Shown piece after piece: positions 56,574-64,000 of a DNA stretch of 64,000 nucleotides (the stretch's first letter is position 1; every line of letters starts with the position of its first letter). This DNA is from Billgrantia campisalis. GTDB lineage: Bacteria > Pseudomonadota > Gammaproteobacteria > Pseudomonadales > Halomonadaceae. Where the stretch lies: NCBI RefSeq assembly GCF_022341425.1, contig NZ_JABFUC010000014.1, forward strand, positions 1 through 64,000. Reading direction: 5' to 3'. Under the pieces are notes generated by a model, which saw only the letters and a program-made list of their open reading frames with translations, made no database searches and was not told the DNA's origin. Position numbers and translations under genes: made by a program.

Positions 56574-57512
56574 CTAGCCCTCCACTTCCTGCCGCGCCGA
56601 CTGCTCCTGGGGCAGCAGGGCGGCGTAGATCACCGCATTGATCGGTGTCGGTACGCCGGCGGCCTGTCCCAGCCGAACCACGGCGCCGTTCTGGGATTCC
56701 AGCTCGGAGGGTCTGCCCGACTCGATGTCGCGCTGCATGGAGGCGGTGCTGTCGGCCGGCAACGCATCGATGAAGCGCATGGCGCGCTCGGCGGCATCGT
56801 CGGGGAAATCGACGCCCTGGGTGCGGGCCACGGCGTCGATTTCCTCGAGCATCTGTTCGATCAGCCGACGGGTTTCGGGCAGCGCGCGGGTCACGCCGAT
56901 GGGCGCTCGGGTTACGCTGCCGATGCCGCTCATGGCGCAGATGAACAGGAACTTGCTCCACAGCGCGACCTGGATGTCGTCGGGGATCTCGGCGTTGACC
57001 CCCCGTGTGCCGTCGAAGGCGGCCTTGAGTCGCATGACCCGCTCACTGGTGCGGTTGTCGCGCTCGCTAAAGCGCACGAAAGGATCCACGCCAGCGTGGC
57101 GGATCTGGCCCGGGGCCTCGCGCCAGGCGAGAATGCCGCACAGGCCTTCCAGCACGGCCTCCACTCCCAGCACCTCCTCCAGGGTGTTGGCGGCTTCCAC
57201 GCCGTTCTCCAGTGGCAGCACGAAGCTGTCGGGGCCGACCATCGGACGGATGGCGGCGGCCGCCTCGCGCACCTGCCAGGCTTTCACTGCCAGGATCACG
57301 CAGTCCACTTCGCCTACGCTTGCCGGATCGTCGCTGGCCTGGGCCGGGTGGATGGTGACGTCGCCCTTGATGCTCGTGACCCGAAGACCGTCTCGGCGGA
57401 TGGCGGTCAGGTGCTCGCCGCGGGCAATGAAGGTGACGTCTTCGCCGGCTTCTGCCAGCCGGGCCCCGAAGTAGCCGCCGACCCCGCCGCTGCCCATGAT
57501 CGCGAATTTCAT
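56574..57512 (-). CDS. 2-dehydropantoate 2-reductase family protein
   Basis: A 312-residue NADPH-dependent reductase of the PanE/ApbA family, classically reducing ketopantoate to pantoate. The Rossmann start is MKFAIMGSGGVGGYFGARLAEAG, and the catalytic part has VILAVKAWQVREAAAAIRP and NGVEAANTLEEVLG. The C-terminal helical domain has KFLFICAMSGIGSVTRAPIG and ends ALLPQEQSARQEVEG. Genomes often carry several PanE-like paralogues, so pantothenate synthesis is not certain. It is divergent from the phosphorylase gene (225 bp). Confidence 0.9.
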   Translation of the reverse strand: MKFAIMGSGGVGGYFGARLAEAGEDVTFIARGEHLTAIRRDGLRVTSIKGDVTIHPAQASDDPASVGEVDCVILAVKAWQVREAAAAIRPMVGPDSFVLPLENGVEAANTLEEVLGVEAVLEGLCGILAWREAPGQIRHAGVDPFVRFSERDNRTSERVMRLKAAFDGTRGVNAEIPDDIQVALWSKFLFICAMSGIGSVTRAPIGVTRALPETRRLIEQMLEEIDAVARTQGVDFPDDAAERAMRFIDALPADSTASMQRDIESGRPSELESQNGAVVRLGQAAGVPTPINAVIYAALLPQEQSARQEVEG

Positions 57513-57737
57513 GTTGACTCCTGCACAGGGATGGTTCGCCTTCTGTCAGCCTACACCCGAATCGCCGTGTCGACATGGCCGCGCTGGTGGAGTGGGGCCT
57601 GTTGATCGCCGCCCGGCTGACGTATCGGGTGCCGGATGTCGATGACGCTTCTGAGCGGCGCTGCTAGGATGGGTCTTCGTTGATGACCACGTGACCGGGG
57701 CCGGCCGCTGCCGGCTTTTGCGACAGGTAAGGCCGCC

Positions 57738-59318
57738 GTGAAGAAGAGAACATCCCCCGCCGAGGCGCTGGACGCTACCCTTTCGCCCCTCGCCTTGAAG
57801 CGGGTGGGCATCGACACCTACCGTGAGAATGTCGCCTACCTGCATCGCGACTGCGATCTCTATCGGGCCGAGGGGTTCCAGGCGCTCTCCAAGGTGGAGG
57901 TGCGCGCCAACGGCCAGTGTATCCTGGCGAGTCTCAACGTGGTGGACGATGCGGCCATTGTGGATTGCCAGCAGCTGGGGCTCTCCGAGGATGCCTACGC
58001 CTCGCTGGGGGTGGCGGAGGGCCAGCCGGTCAGCGTCTCCCAGGCCGAGCCGCCGAGTTCGATTCCGGCCCTGCACCGCAAGCTAGCCGGCGAGCGCCTG
58101 TCCCGCGATGATTTTCGTACCATCATTCGTGACATCGCCGAGCTGCGCTACTCGAAGATCGAGCTGACCGCCTTCGTGGTGGCCTGCGACCGCGGCGAGC
58201 TGGATCGCGAGGAGGTGTTCTACCTCAGCGATGCCATGGGTCGGGTGGGCCGACGCCTCGACTGGCATGAGCACCCGGTGGTGGACAAGCACTGCATCGG
58301 GGGCATTCCCGGTAACCGCACCTCGATGCTGGTGGTGCCGATCGTGGCCGCCCACGGCCTGCTGTGCCCCAAGACCTCGTCACGGGCGATCACCTCCCCG
58401 GCGGGCACCGCCGATACCATGGAGGTGCTGGCCAATGTCGACCTGCCGTTCGACGAGCTCGGTGAGATCGTACGCACTCATCGCGGCTGCCTGGCCTGGG
58501 GGGGCACCAGCCAGCTGTCGCCGGCCGACGACGTGCTGATTTCGGTGGAGCGGCCGCTCTCCATCGACTCGCCGGGCCAGATGGTGGCCTCGATCCTCTC
58601 CAAGAAGGCCGCCGCCGGCTCCACGCATCTGCTGCTCGACATTCCCGTGGGCCCCCACGCCAAGGTGCGCTCGATGCCCGAGGCGCGCCAGCTGCGCAAG
58701 CTGTTCGAGTTCGTTGCCAAGTGCATGGGACTCACCCTGGACGTGGTGATTACCGACGGCAGCCAGCCCATCGGCCGCGGTATCGGTCCGGTGCTGGAGG
58801 CCCGCGATGTGATGCGGGTGCTGACCCACCACCCCGAGGCGCCCATGGACCTGCGCCAGAAATCGCTGCGTATGGCGGGACGCATGCTGGAGTTCGACCC
58901 CGACGTGCGCGGCGGCGATGGTTTCGGCATCGCCCGGGATATCCTCGACTCCGGCCGTGCGCTGGAAAAGATGCAGGCGATCATCGCCGCCCAGGGGGCC
59001 AAGCCCTTCGACCCTGAGGATCCGCCGCTGGCGTCGCAGCGCTTCGAGGTCATGGCCAAGGAGAGCGGCGTGGTCACCGGTATCGACAACCTCAAGCTCG
59101 CGCGTATTGCCCGGCTGGCCGGTGCGCCCAAGGCCGCCGGCGCCGGGGTCGATGTGCTCGTGCGTATCGGCGATAGCGTTCAGGCGGGCCAGCCGCTGTA
59201 TCGCGTCTACGCTGCCTATCGCAACGAGCTGGCCTTCGCCTATCGCGCCAGCGAAAGCGGCAGCGGGATCGGCGTCGGTAAGCCAGAGGCAATCACCCGC
59301 TTGAACGTGGAGTTCTGA
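57738..59318 (+). CDS. Thymidine/AMP phosphorylase family protein (archaeal type)
   Basis: A 526-residue nucleoside/nucleotide phosphorylase. It has an extra N-terminal domain of ~90 residues typical of archaeal AMP phosphorylase and of 'putative thymidine phosphorylase 2'. The core carries [70 protein letters not shown] and [15 protein letters not shown]. The C-terminal domain ends [18 protein letters not shown]. It may split AMP into adenine and ribose 1,5-bisphosphate. It starts with GTG 57738 and shares one base with the next gene (TGATG). Confidence 0.88.
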   Translation: MKKRTSPAEALDATLSPLALKRVGIDTYRENVAYLHRDCDLYRAEGFQALSKVEVRANGQCILASLNVVDDAAIVDCQQLGLSEDAYASLGVAEGQPVSVSQAEPPSSIPALHRKLAGERLSRDDFRTIIRDIAELRYSKIELTAFVVACDRGELDREEVFYLSDAMGRVGRRLDWHEHPVVDKHCIGGIPGNRTSMLVVPIVAAHGLLCPKTSSRAITSPAGTADTMEVLANVDLPFDELGEIVRTHRGCLAWGGTSQLSPADDVLISVERPLSIDSPGQMVASILSKKAAAGSTHLLLDIPVGPHAKVRSMPEARQLRKLFEFVAKCMGLTLDVVITDGSQPIGRGIGPVLEARDVMRVLTHHPEAPMDLRQKSLRMAGRMLEFDPDVRGGDGFGIARDILDSGRALEKMQAIIAAQGAKPFDPEDPPLASQRFEVMAKESGVVTGIDNLKLARIARLAGAPKAAGAGVDVLVRIGDSVQAGQPLYRVYAAYRNELAFAYRASESGSGIGVGKPEAITRLNVEF

Positions 59319-60223
59319 TGAGTCCTGTAGTGCTGTATTTCGAGGATGAGGCGACGGCGGCACAGCGCCTAGCCGCGGCCGCCGGTCTCGCTGCCCGGTC
59401 CGTGGCGCGTCACCGTTTTCCAGACGCCGAGCTCAAGCTCACCCTGCCCTTCGCCGAAGCCAGTGATGTCCCCGGGACGCTGGTGATCTACCGCAGCCTC
59501 GACCGGCCCAACGACAAGCTCATCGAGCTGCTGCTGCTCGCCCGTCACGCCCGGGGGCAAGGCGTTGCGCAGCTGGTGCTGGTGGCGCCCTACCTGGCCT
59601 ACATGCGCCAGGACATTGCCTTTTGCCCCGGCGAGATCGTTAGCCAGACCATCGTCGGCGGCTTCCTGGCCGAGCTGTTCGATGCGGTGATCACCGTGGA
59701 CCCGCACCTGCACCGCATCGAGCGTCTCGACCAGGCGATTCCCATCGACCATGCCATCGCGCTTTCCGGCGCGCCGCGTCTGGCCGAGCTGATCGCCGAG
59801 AAGCGGGAGAGTCCGCTGCTGCTCGGCCCCGACGAGGAGGCGCTGCAGTGGGTGGCGCAGGCCGCCGAGCTGACCGGCTTCGACCATGGCACCTGCCGCA
59901 AGACCCGTCACGGCGACCGCGACGTGGCGATTGCGCTGCCCGAGTTCGAGGTGGCCGGCCGCCAGGTGGTGCTGATGGATGACGTGGCAAGTTCAGGACA
60001 TACCGTGGCGCGTGCCGCCGAGGCGTTGCTGGCGGCGGGGGCCGAGTCCGTGGACGTGGCGCTGACCCACGCGCTGTTCGCCGAGGGTGCCGTCGAGGTG
60101 ATCCGTGCCGCCGGGGTCGGAGAGGTCTGGAGCACCGACTGCATCGCCCACCCGAGCAACGCCATTCCCATGGCGCCGCTGCTGGCCGCGTCGTTGGCAC
60201 CGCTGCTGCGAGAGTGGCGCTAG
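59318..60223 (+). CDS. PRPP synthetase-like protein (copy 2, coupled to the phosphorylase)
   Basis: A 301-residue PRPP-synthetase-family protein. It has HRFPDAELKLTLPF, the loop LVAPYLAYMRQDIAFCPGEIVSQ, the metal site VITVDPHLHRIERLDQ and the PRPP loop VVLMDDVASSGHTVARAAEALL. It is shorter and more diverged than housekeeping Prs. The ATG at 59318 overlaps the phosphorylase stop, so the two are made together. This coupling suggests ribose phosphate released by the phosphorylase is turned into PRPP. Confidence 0.87.
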   Translation: MSPVVLYFEDEATAAQRLAAAAGLAARSVARHRFPDAELKLTLPFAEASDVPGTLVIYRSLDRPNDKLIELLLLARHARGQGVAQLVLVAPYLAYMRQDIAFCPGEIVSQTIVGGFLAELFDAVITVDPHLHRIERLDQAIPIDHAIALSGAPRLAELIAEKRESPLLLGPDEEALQWVAQAAELTGFDHGTCRKTRHGDRDVAIALPEFEVAGRQVVLMDDVASSGHTVARAAEALLAAGAESVDVALTHALFAEGAVEVIRAAGVGEVWSTDCIAHPSNAIPMAPLLAASLAPLLREWR

Positions 60224-60320
60224 CTTGCCGAGGGCCTGTCTTCACCATCGAGATGCACGACGCGCTCGGCAGTGTGTGCGGCTACGCTAGAAGTATCTCC
60301 CATGGCAGCCCCGAGTCCCG

Positions 60321-61253
60321 ATGAGCCGTTGTCCTGTAGCCTGGATGATCTGGTCGCCCAGTCAGGGCGGTCGAAGCAGGCGGCATCGCCGTTCCGCCCT
60401 GCGGAGGCTGCTGTTCGTTCTGCTGCTGGCCTGCTGGCCGCTATCGTCGGTGCTGGCTCAGGAAACGCTGCGCGAAGAGTGGGGGGCGGAGGTGGCTCGC
60501 TCCCCCTTAGCGGAGCCCATTCATGTGGCCTCCGAAGAGCGGCGCTATTCGATCAGCGGCAGCGTCCACGCACGAATCAATGAGCCCTTCGATGGGCTTG
60601 CGACGGTGCTGGGTTCCGTGGCGGCCTGGTGTGACATCCTTTTTCTGCATCCCAACGTCCAGGCCTGTCTGCATGACGACGGTGAGGCACCCGCCGCGAT
60701 GCAGCTCTATGTGGGGCGACTCGAATCGCCGCTGGCAGCGGCCGAGCGGCTCGAGCTTCGGCTGCGTGTGACCGCCGTGGGGGAAAACTACCTGGCGATC
60801 CGGCTGGAGGGGAGTAGAGGCCCCTATGGCACGCGTGAGTTCCTGTTGCACCTGCAGGCGATTCCCGACGAGGCTGGGCACAGCCTGATGTACCTGCGTT
60901 ATTCTCTGGCGTTCGGCGCCCCGGCGCGGCTAGCCCTGAGGGCCTATTTCGCTCTGGGGGGCAGGCAGCGCGTTGGGTTCAGCGTCGAGGCGATCGGCGC
61001 CGATGGTGAGCCGCGCTTCGTCGGGGGCGTACGTGGCATGATCGAGCGCAACGTCATGCGTTTCTATCTGGGGCTGGTGGTGCATCTCGAGACCTTGGCG
61101 GTCCCCGAACCCGAGCGGCTTGACGCACGCCTGGCGGGCTATTTCGCGGCCACGGACCGCTACCCTCGCCAGCTTCGCGAGTTGGACGAGGCGAGCTACC
61201 TGGCCCTGAAGCATCGCCAGCATGCCGCTCAGCAGGCCCTGCGCCCGCGGTGA
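60321..61253 (+). CDS. Exported conserved hypothetical protein (310 aa)
   Basis: A 310-residue protein with a basic n-region and a signal peptide (RRLLFVLLLACWPLSSVLAQ, cleavage near residue 46). The mature part has INEPFDGLATVLGSVAAWCDILFLHPNVQACLHDD, FLLHLQAIPDEAGHSLMYLRYSLAFGAPARLALRAYFAL and DARLAGYFAATDRYPRQLRELDEASYLALKHR. I recognise it as a conserved periplasmic-type protein of proteobacteria, but no function is known to me. It is convergent with the M48 gene, 22 bp apart. Confidence 0.8.
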   Translation: MSRCPVAWMIWSPSQGGRSRRHRRSALRRLLFVLLLACWPLSSVLAQETLREEWGAEVARSPLAEPIHVASEERRYSISGSVHARINEPFDGLATVLGSVAAWCDILFLHPNVQACLHDDGEAPAAMQLYVGRLESPLAAAERLELRLRVTAVGENYLAIRLEGSRGPYGTREFLLHLQAIPDEAGHSLMYLRYSLAFGAPARLALRAYFALGGRQRVGFSVEAIGADGEPRFVGGVRGMIERNVMRFYLGLVVHLETLAVPEPERLDARLAGYFAATDRYPRQLRELDEASYLALKHRQHAAQQALRPR

Positions 61254-61275
61254 GCGGCCAAGAACGCAGGACCGC

Positions 61276-62241
61276 CTATCGCCGTCTCACGATCCAGTAG
61301 CGCCGACCCAGCGGGCCGGGACGTTCGGTGATCACCGGCGACCCGGTATCGGTGTGACGGAAGAGCGGCGGCCGGCCGTCATCCGCTGTGTCTTCACCGA
61401 GTGCCAGCAGTCGGCGAATACGCTCCCGGGTGGGAGGGTGAGTGCGCAGCCAGTCGAGCCAGGCCGGCGGGTGGCGGCCGAACAGGCTCTCCAGCCAGGC
61501 ACCGTGGAAGCGTTCCAGCACTTCCAGTGCCGAGGCCAGGCCCCGGGGGTCGCCGGTCAGGGCCACGGCATCCAGGTCGGCGGTGTATTCCCGATTGCGC
61601 GACAGCGCAAGCTGCAGCAGCGAGCTGACCGTGGGGGAGAGGGCGACCACCAGCAGCGCCAGCCAGGGGATGCCGATGTCGCCGCGAATCATCATCGGCA
61701 CCATCATGATCAGCACCACCTGAACCAGGGTCGCCACCCACAGGGTCAGCCGGGACATGGCGGCCGCCATCGACATCACTCGGGTGTCATTGTGGCGCAG
61801 GTGACTGACCTCGTGGGCGAGCACGCCGGCGAGCTGGCGCAGCGACAGGGTGCGCAGCAGGCCCTCGGTCAGCGCGATACCGCCGTCGCGTCGGTCTCCC
61901 ACGGCAAAGGCGTTGAGGTCGGGGGAGGGGGCGTAGTAGAGACGGGGCGGGAGCGACAGGCCGGCGCGCCGATAGAGGGCATCGAGCACCCGGTAGAGTT
62001 CGGGGGCCTGATGGCGCTGCAGCAGACCGGCGCCGGAGCTTGCCAGAATCAGCCGTGCCGGCACCCAGCTGCTGAGATAGACCGCCATCAGTACCGCCGC
62101 CAGGCAGATCAGTACACCGCCGACACCGGCCAGCAGGTAGCCTGGCACCGACAGCACCAACGACAGGCCCAACAGGATCAGTAGCGTTTGCAAGCCGTTC
62201 TTGAGGCGGCTTCGCCATAGCCGGTACGGTTGAATCTTCAC
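61276..62241 (-). CDS. M48 family metalloprotease (HtpX-like)
   Basis: A 321-residue membrane metalloprotease. Two N-terminal membrane segments (LQTLLILLGLSLVLSVPGYLLA and GVLICLAAVLMAVYLSSWVPA) precede the domain with the zinc motif LAGVLAHEVSHLRHNDTRVMSMAA (HExxH). The third ligand is the Glu in SRNREYTADLDAVALTGDP. Two more membrane segments lie between. HtpX-type proteases degrade damaged membrane proteins. The start is GTG 62241 with GAGAGGG upstream; a frame to 62373 adds no homology. Confidence 0.88.
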   Translation of the reverse strand: MKIQPYRLWRSRLKNGLQTLLILLGLSLVLSVPGYLLAGVGGVLICLAAVLMAVYLSSWVPARLILASSGAGLLQRHQAPELYRVLDALYRRAGLSLPPRLYYAPSPDLNAFAVGDRRDGGIALTEGLLRTLSLRQLAGVLAHEVSHLRHNDTRVMSMAAAMSRLTLWVATLVQVVLIMMVPMMIRGDIGIPWLALLVVALSPTVSSLLQLALSRNREYTADLDAVALTGDPRGLASALEVLERFHGAWLESLFGRHPPAWLDWLRTHPPTRERIRRLLALGEDTADDGRPPLFRHTDTGSPVITERPGPLGRRYWIVRRR

Positions 62242-62432
62242 CTTGCCCTCTCGTTCCCGGTGGTTGGTAGGGTGCCTTGAGTGGCGGTGCGTCGCTGGAG
62301 GTCTACACTGGACGGTGGCGCGGCAGACGGTTGACCGTTGACCCTCTTCTGCCCTGTGATTCTCCTGCCCCACATACTTCAGGATGGGGCAGTAAGATGA
62401 GGAATAACAACCGAAAAGGAAGTGTATTCAAC

Positions 62433-63083
62433 ATGGATCCAGTTTACTTGGCCTTGGGGCTGGCAGGCGCAGCCCTGCTGCTCGCGTTGGTCTGCGCGGT
62501 TCTATATATCAAGGTTCGCCGGCCGGCGGCACCTCTCGATGCCCAGGTGAGCCACGACCCAGATGAGTCATCGCAGCCAGAGGCGAACAGCGATGATTCG
62601 GCCGAAGATGGGCGAAGCGTGAGCACCGCCGCCACTCCCCAGGCAGGTTCCGAGACAACCTACCGCCGTTTCCAGGTGACGGACGGCACTGACGTCCAGC
62701 AGTGCCTGTTCGTGGTATTCGACTGGCCGGCCAAGGACACCAATCGCCGGCTGACAAAGCGGCTGGAGGCCTACGGCGCCCGGTACGATAGTGGCCTGCA
62801 GGTCTACGTGATCCGTGACACTCAGGTTGGCTACAAGCTGACAGTGGCCAACGCCTCGCCGCCCGGTGACATGCCGCCTTTGCATGAGGAGGGCGAGCAT
62901 CCCATCGTCAACGGGATCTCCATTCTGGTGCACTTCATCAATAAGCGGCGTGTGGCACATAGCCCGGACACCTTGATCGATTTCACCCTGTCGGTGGCCG
63001 AGATAGGCGGTCAGATCCTGGATGCCGACCGTCAAGCGGTCACCGAGGAGGACTTTGAGCGGCTACGGCGTGCTTCGGCCTGA
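62433..63083 (+). CDS. Membrane-anchored protein with a ZipA-like C-terminal domain
   Basis: A 216-residue protein with one N-terminal membrane segment (VYLALGLAGAALLLALVCAVLYI), a basic cytoplasmic turn KVRRP, a disordered acidic linker of about 45 residues, and a soluble C-terminal domain (QCLFVVFDWPAKDTNRRLTKRLEAYGARYD, GISILVHFINKRR, TLSVAEIGGQILDADRQAVTEEDFERLRR). This architecture and the strand order recall ZipA, the FtsZ membrane tether, but similarity is weak. It could also be a paralogue with another partner. The ATG at 62433 has AAAGGA upstream at long spacing. Confidence 0.6.
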   Translation: MDPVYLALGLAGAALLLALVCAVLYIKVRRPAAPLDAQVSHDPDESSQPEANSDDSAEDGRSVSTAATPQAGSETTYRRFQVTDGTDVQQCLFVVFDWPAKDTNRRLTKRLEAYGARYDSGLQVYVIRDTQVGYKLTVANASPPGDMPPLHEEGEHPIVNGISILVHFINKRRVAHSPDTLIDFTLSVAEIGGQILDADRQAVTEEDFERLRRASA

Positions 63084-63139
63084 GGCCACGCTGGCGGGTA
63101 CAGGGAGTCTCCTGGGTGACTGCCACCGGTGTGTCGCCC

Positions 63140-63171
63140 CTGTCATGACAGCGATGTCATGAAACTGTCAC
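63140..63171 (+). promoter_or_regulatory. Pho box (PhoB operator) upstream of the Na/Pi transporter
   Basis: Half-sites ATGTCAT (63154-63160) and CTGTCAC (63165-63171) are 11 bp apart start to start with GAAA between them, matching the PhoB consensus CTGTCAT-N4-CTGTCAY with one change. Another CTGTCAT is at 63140-63146. The cluster lies 86 bp before the transporter ATG. Confidence 0.75.
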
Positions 63172-63256
63172 ACTATGCCGCTACCGTGCGCCCCTGAAAC
63201 TTGGGTGTCACGCGCCCGTCATCTCCCACGTGTACACTGGAAGCGGCCCATCGCCT

Positions 63257-64000
63257 ATGCGCAACTCCGACCCCTCATCGTTGCCTGCCGGTCAGTCGGC
63301 GCTCTCCCGCGAGCCTGTCCGTGAGCCTCCGGCCTGGCTGCGTGGCCTCTACGCCGGTCTCTGCCTCTACCTGTTCCTCGCCGCCCTCAACGTGCTGGGC
63401 TCGGGGCTGGGCACCTTCGGCCACGCCAGCGACTTCCTGACCCAGCTCTTCGCCTATGGCGAGAACCCCTTTATCGCGCTGCTCGCCGGGGTGCTGGTCA
63501 CCATGGTGGTGCAGAGTTCGTCGTTCACCTCGGCGCTGATCGTGACCCTGGTGGCCAGCGGCGAGATGACGTTGGGCACGGCGGTGTTCGCCATCATGGG
63601 GGCTAACATCGGCACCGCGGTGACCGGCGTGATCGTGGCCCTGGCCAACGTTCGCATCAAGCGCAACTTCCGCCGCTCCTTCACCGCTGCGCTGATGCAT
63701 GACTTCTTCAATATCCTCACGGTGCTGGTGGTCTTTCCGCTGGAGTTGATCACCGGGCTTTTCCACGAAGCGGGGCGTGGCATCTTCAGCCAGCTGGCTG
63801 GCTGGCTGACCCAGCTGATCGGCCTCGAGGAGGTGGCGCGACCCAACAGCCCCATCAAGGTGATCACCGCGCCGGTGGTCGACCTCTTCAACGGCATCGG
63901 GACGCTGTTGATGCCGACCCCGGCATCCCAGGGATTGATGGTCGCCGGGCTGGGCATGCTGCTGATGTTTACCGCGCTGATCTTCATGGTGCAGAACCTG
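63257..64000 (+). CDS. Na+/phosphate cotransporter family protein, 5' part
   Basis: The first 248 codons of a NptA/PhoU-linked Na/Pi symporter; the gene runs off the right edge. After a polar N-terminus the first membrane segments follow (GLYAGLCLYLFLAALNVLGSGLG, NPFIALLAGVLVTMVVQSSSFTSALIVTLVASG). The QSSSFTS motif is the family's substrate-site signature. GTAVFAIMGANIGTAVTGVIVALA is the second one. GGAAG lies upstream of the ATG. The Pho box ahead suggests induction by phosphate starvation. Confidence 0.9.
   Translation, partial: MRNSDPSSLPAGQSALSREPVREPPAWLRGLYAGLCLYLFLAALNVLGSGLGTFGHASDFLTQLFAYGENPFIALLAGVLVTMVVQSSSFTSALIVTLVASGEMTLGTAVFAIMGANIGTAVTGVIVALANVRIKRNFRRSFTAALMHDFFNILTVLVVFPLELITGLFHEAGRGIFSQLAGWLTQLIGLEEVARPNSPIKVITAPVVDLFNGIGTLLMPTPASQGLMVAGLGMLLMFTALIFMVQNL

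Overview
The window looks like a chromosomal stretch of a Halomonas-type halophilic gammaproteobacterium. The evidence is high GC, housekeeping genes of gammaproteobacterial type (gdhA, rlmM, tusA, epmC, uup, fadBA, slyA-like, rtcB), and two complete osmoprotectant ABC transporters. No tool was run. Family names come from reading the translated proteins and from memory of those families.

Layout. 1-303: 3' end of a 5S rRNA gene, then three tandem terminator units that share a 5S-tail-like lead-in. 389-8493: mostly housekeeping genes (gdhA, rlmM, tusA, a DUF3080 lipoprotein, a MATE exporter, epmC). 8454-16325: a LysR regulator divergent from a fused E1 alpha/beta 2-oxoacid dehydrogenase, which overlaps a FabD-like acyltransferase; then a SARP-type regulator divergent from a covalent-FAD oxidase. 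16366-22916: tatD, uup, a REP-like repeat, UspA, a SlyA-type regulator and membrane proteins. 23055-26506: the fadBA beta-oxidation operon. 26587-26922: a small CCGSCH-tailed protein behind a near-perfect NsrR-type operator that overlaps its predicted promoter. 26977-32352: a flavodoxin-like protein, a PEBP-family protein, a methyltransferase and the large Fe-S flavoprotein YdiJ.

32346-46117 is the most interesting block. It holds a GlxA/AraC regulator, an alpha/beta hydrolase lacking its nucleophile Ser, an amidohydrolase, a nitrilase-family amidase, an MmgE/PrpD protein, an osmoprotectant ABC transporter, a LysR regulator, an Fe(II)/2-oxoglutarate oxygenase, a DddP/creatinase-like M24 protein and an MmsA/DddC-type semialdehyde dehydrogenase. 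I read it as uptake and catabolism of a compatible-solute-like compound, probably ending in a C3 semialdehyde. The substrate cannot be read from the sequence.

46118-51700 is a scarred island: a ~300-bp element with IS-like ends, gene remnants, an APH-like kinase-fold protein, a PRPP synthetase, and the RNA-repair pair archease-RtcB, which is flanked by 25-nt direct repeats. The island is bracketed by the 3' end of mmsA and a second, degraded copy of that 3' end with the same terminator hairpin. 51771-56304: a DCC thiol-oxidoreductase-like protein, yjbQ and a second osmoprotectant transporter closely similar to the first.

56574-64000: a ketopantoate reductase-like gene, an archaeal-type AMP/thymidine phosphorylase translationally coupled to a second PRPP-synthetase homologue (possible nucleotide-ribose salvage), an exported protein, an M48 metalloprotease, a ZipA-like membrane protein, and a Na/Pi cotransporter that runs off the window behind a Pho box.
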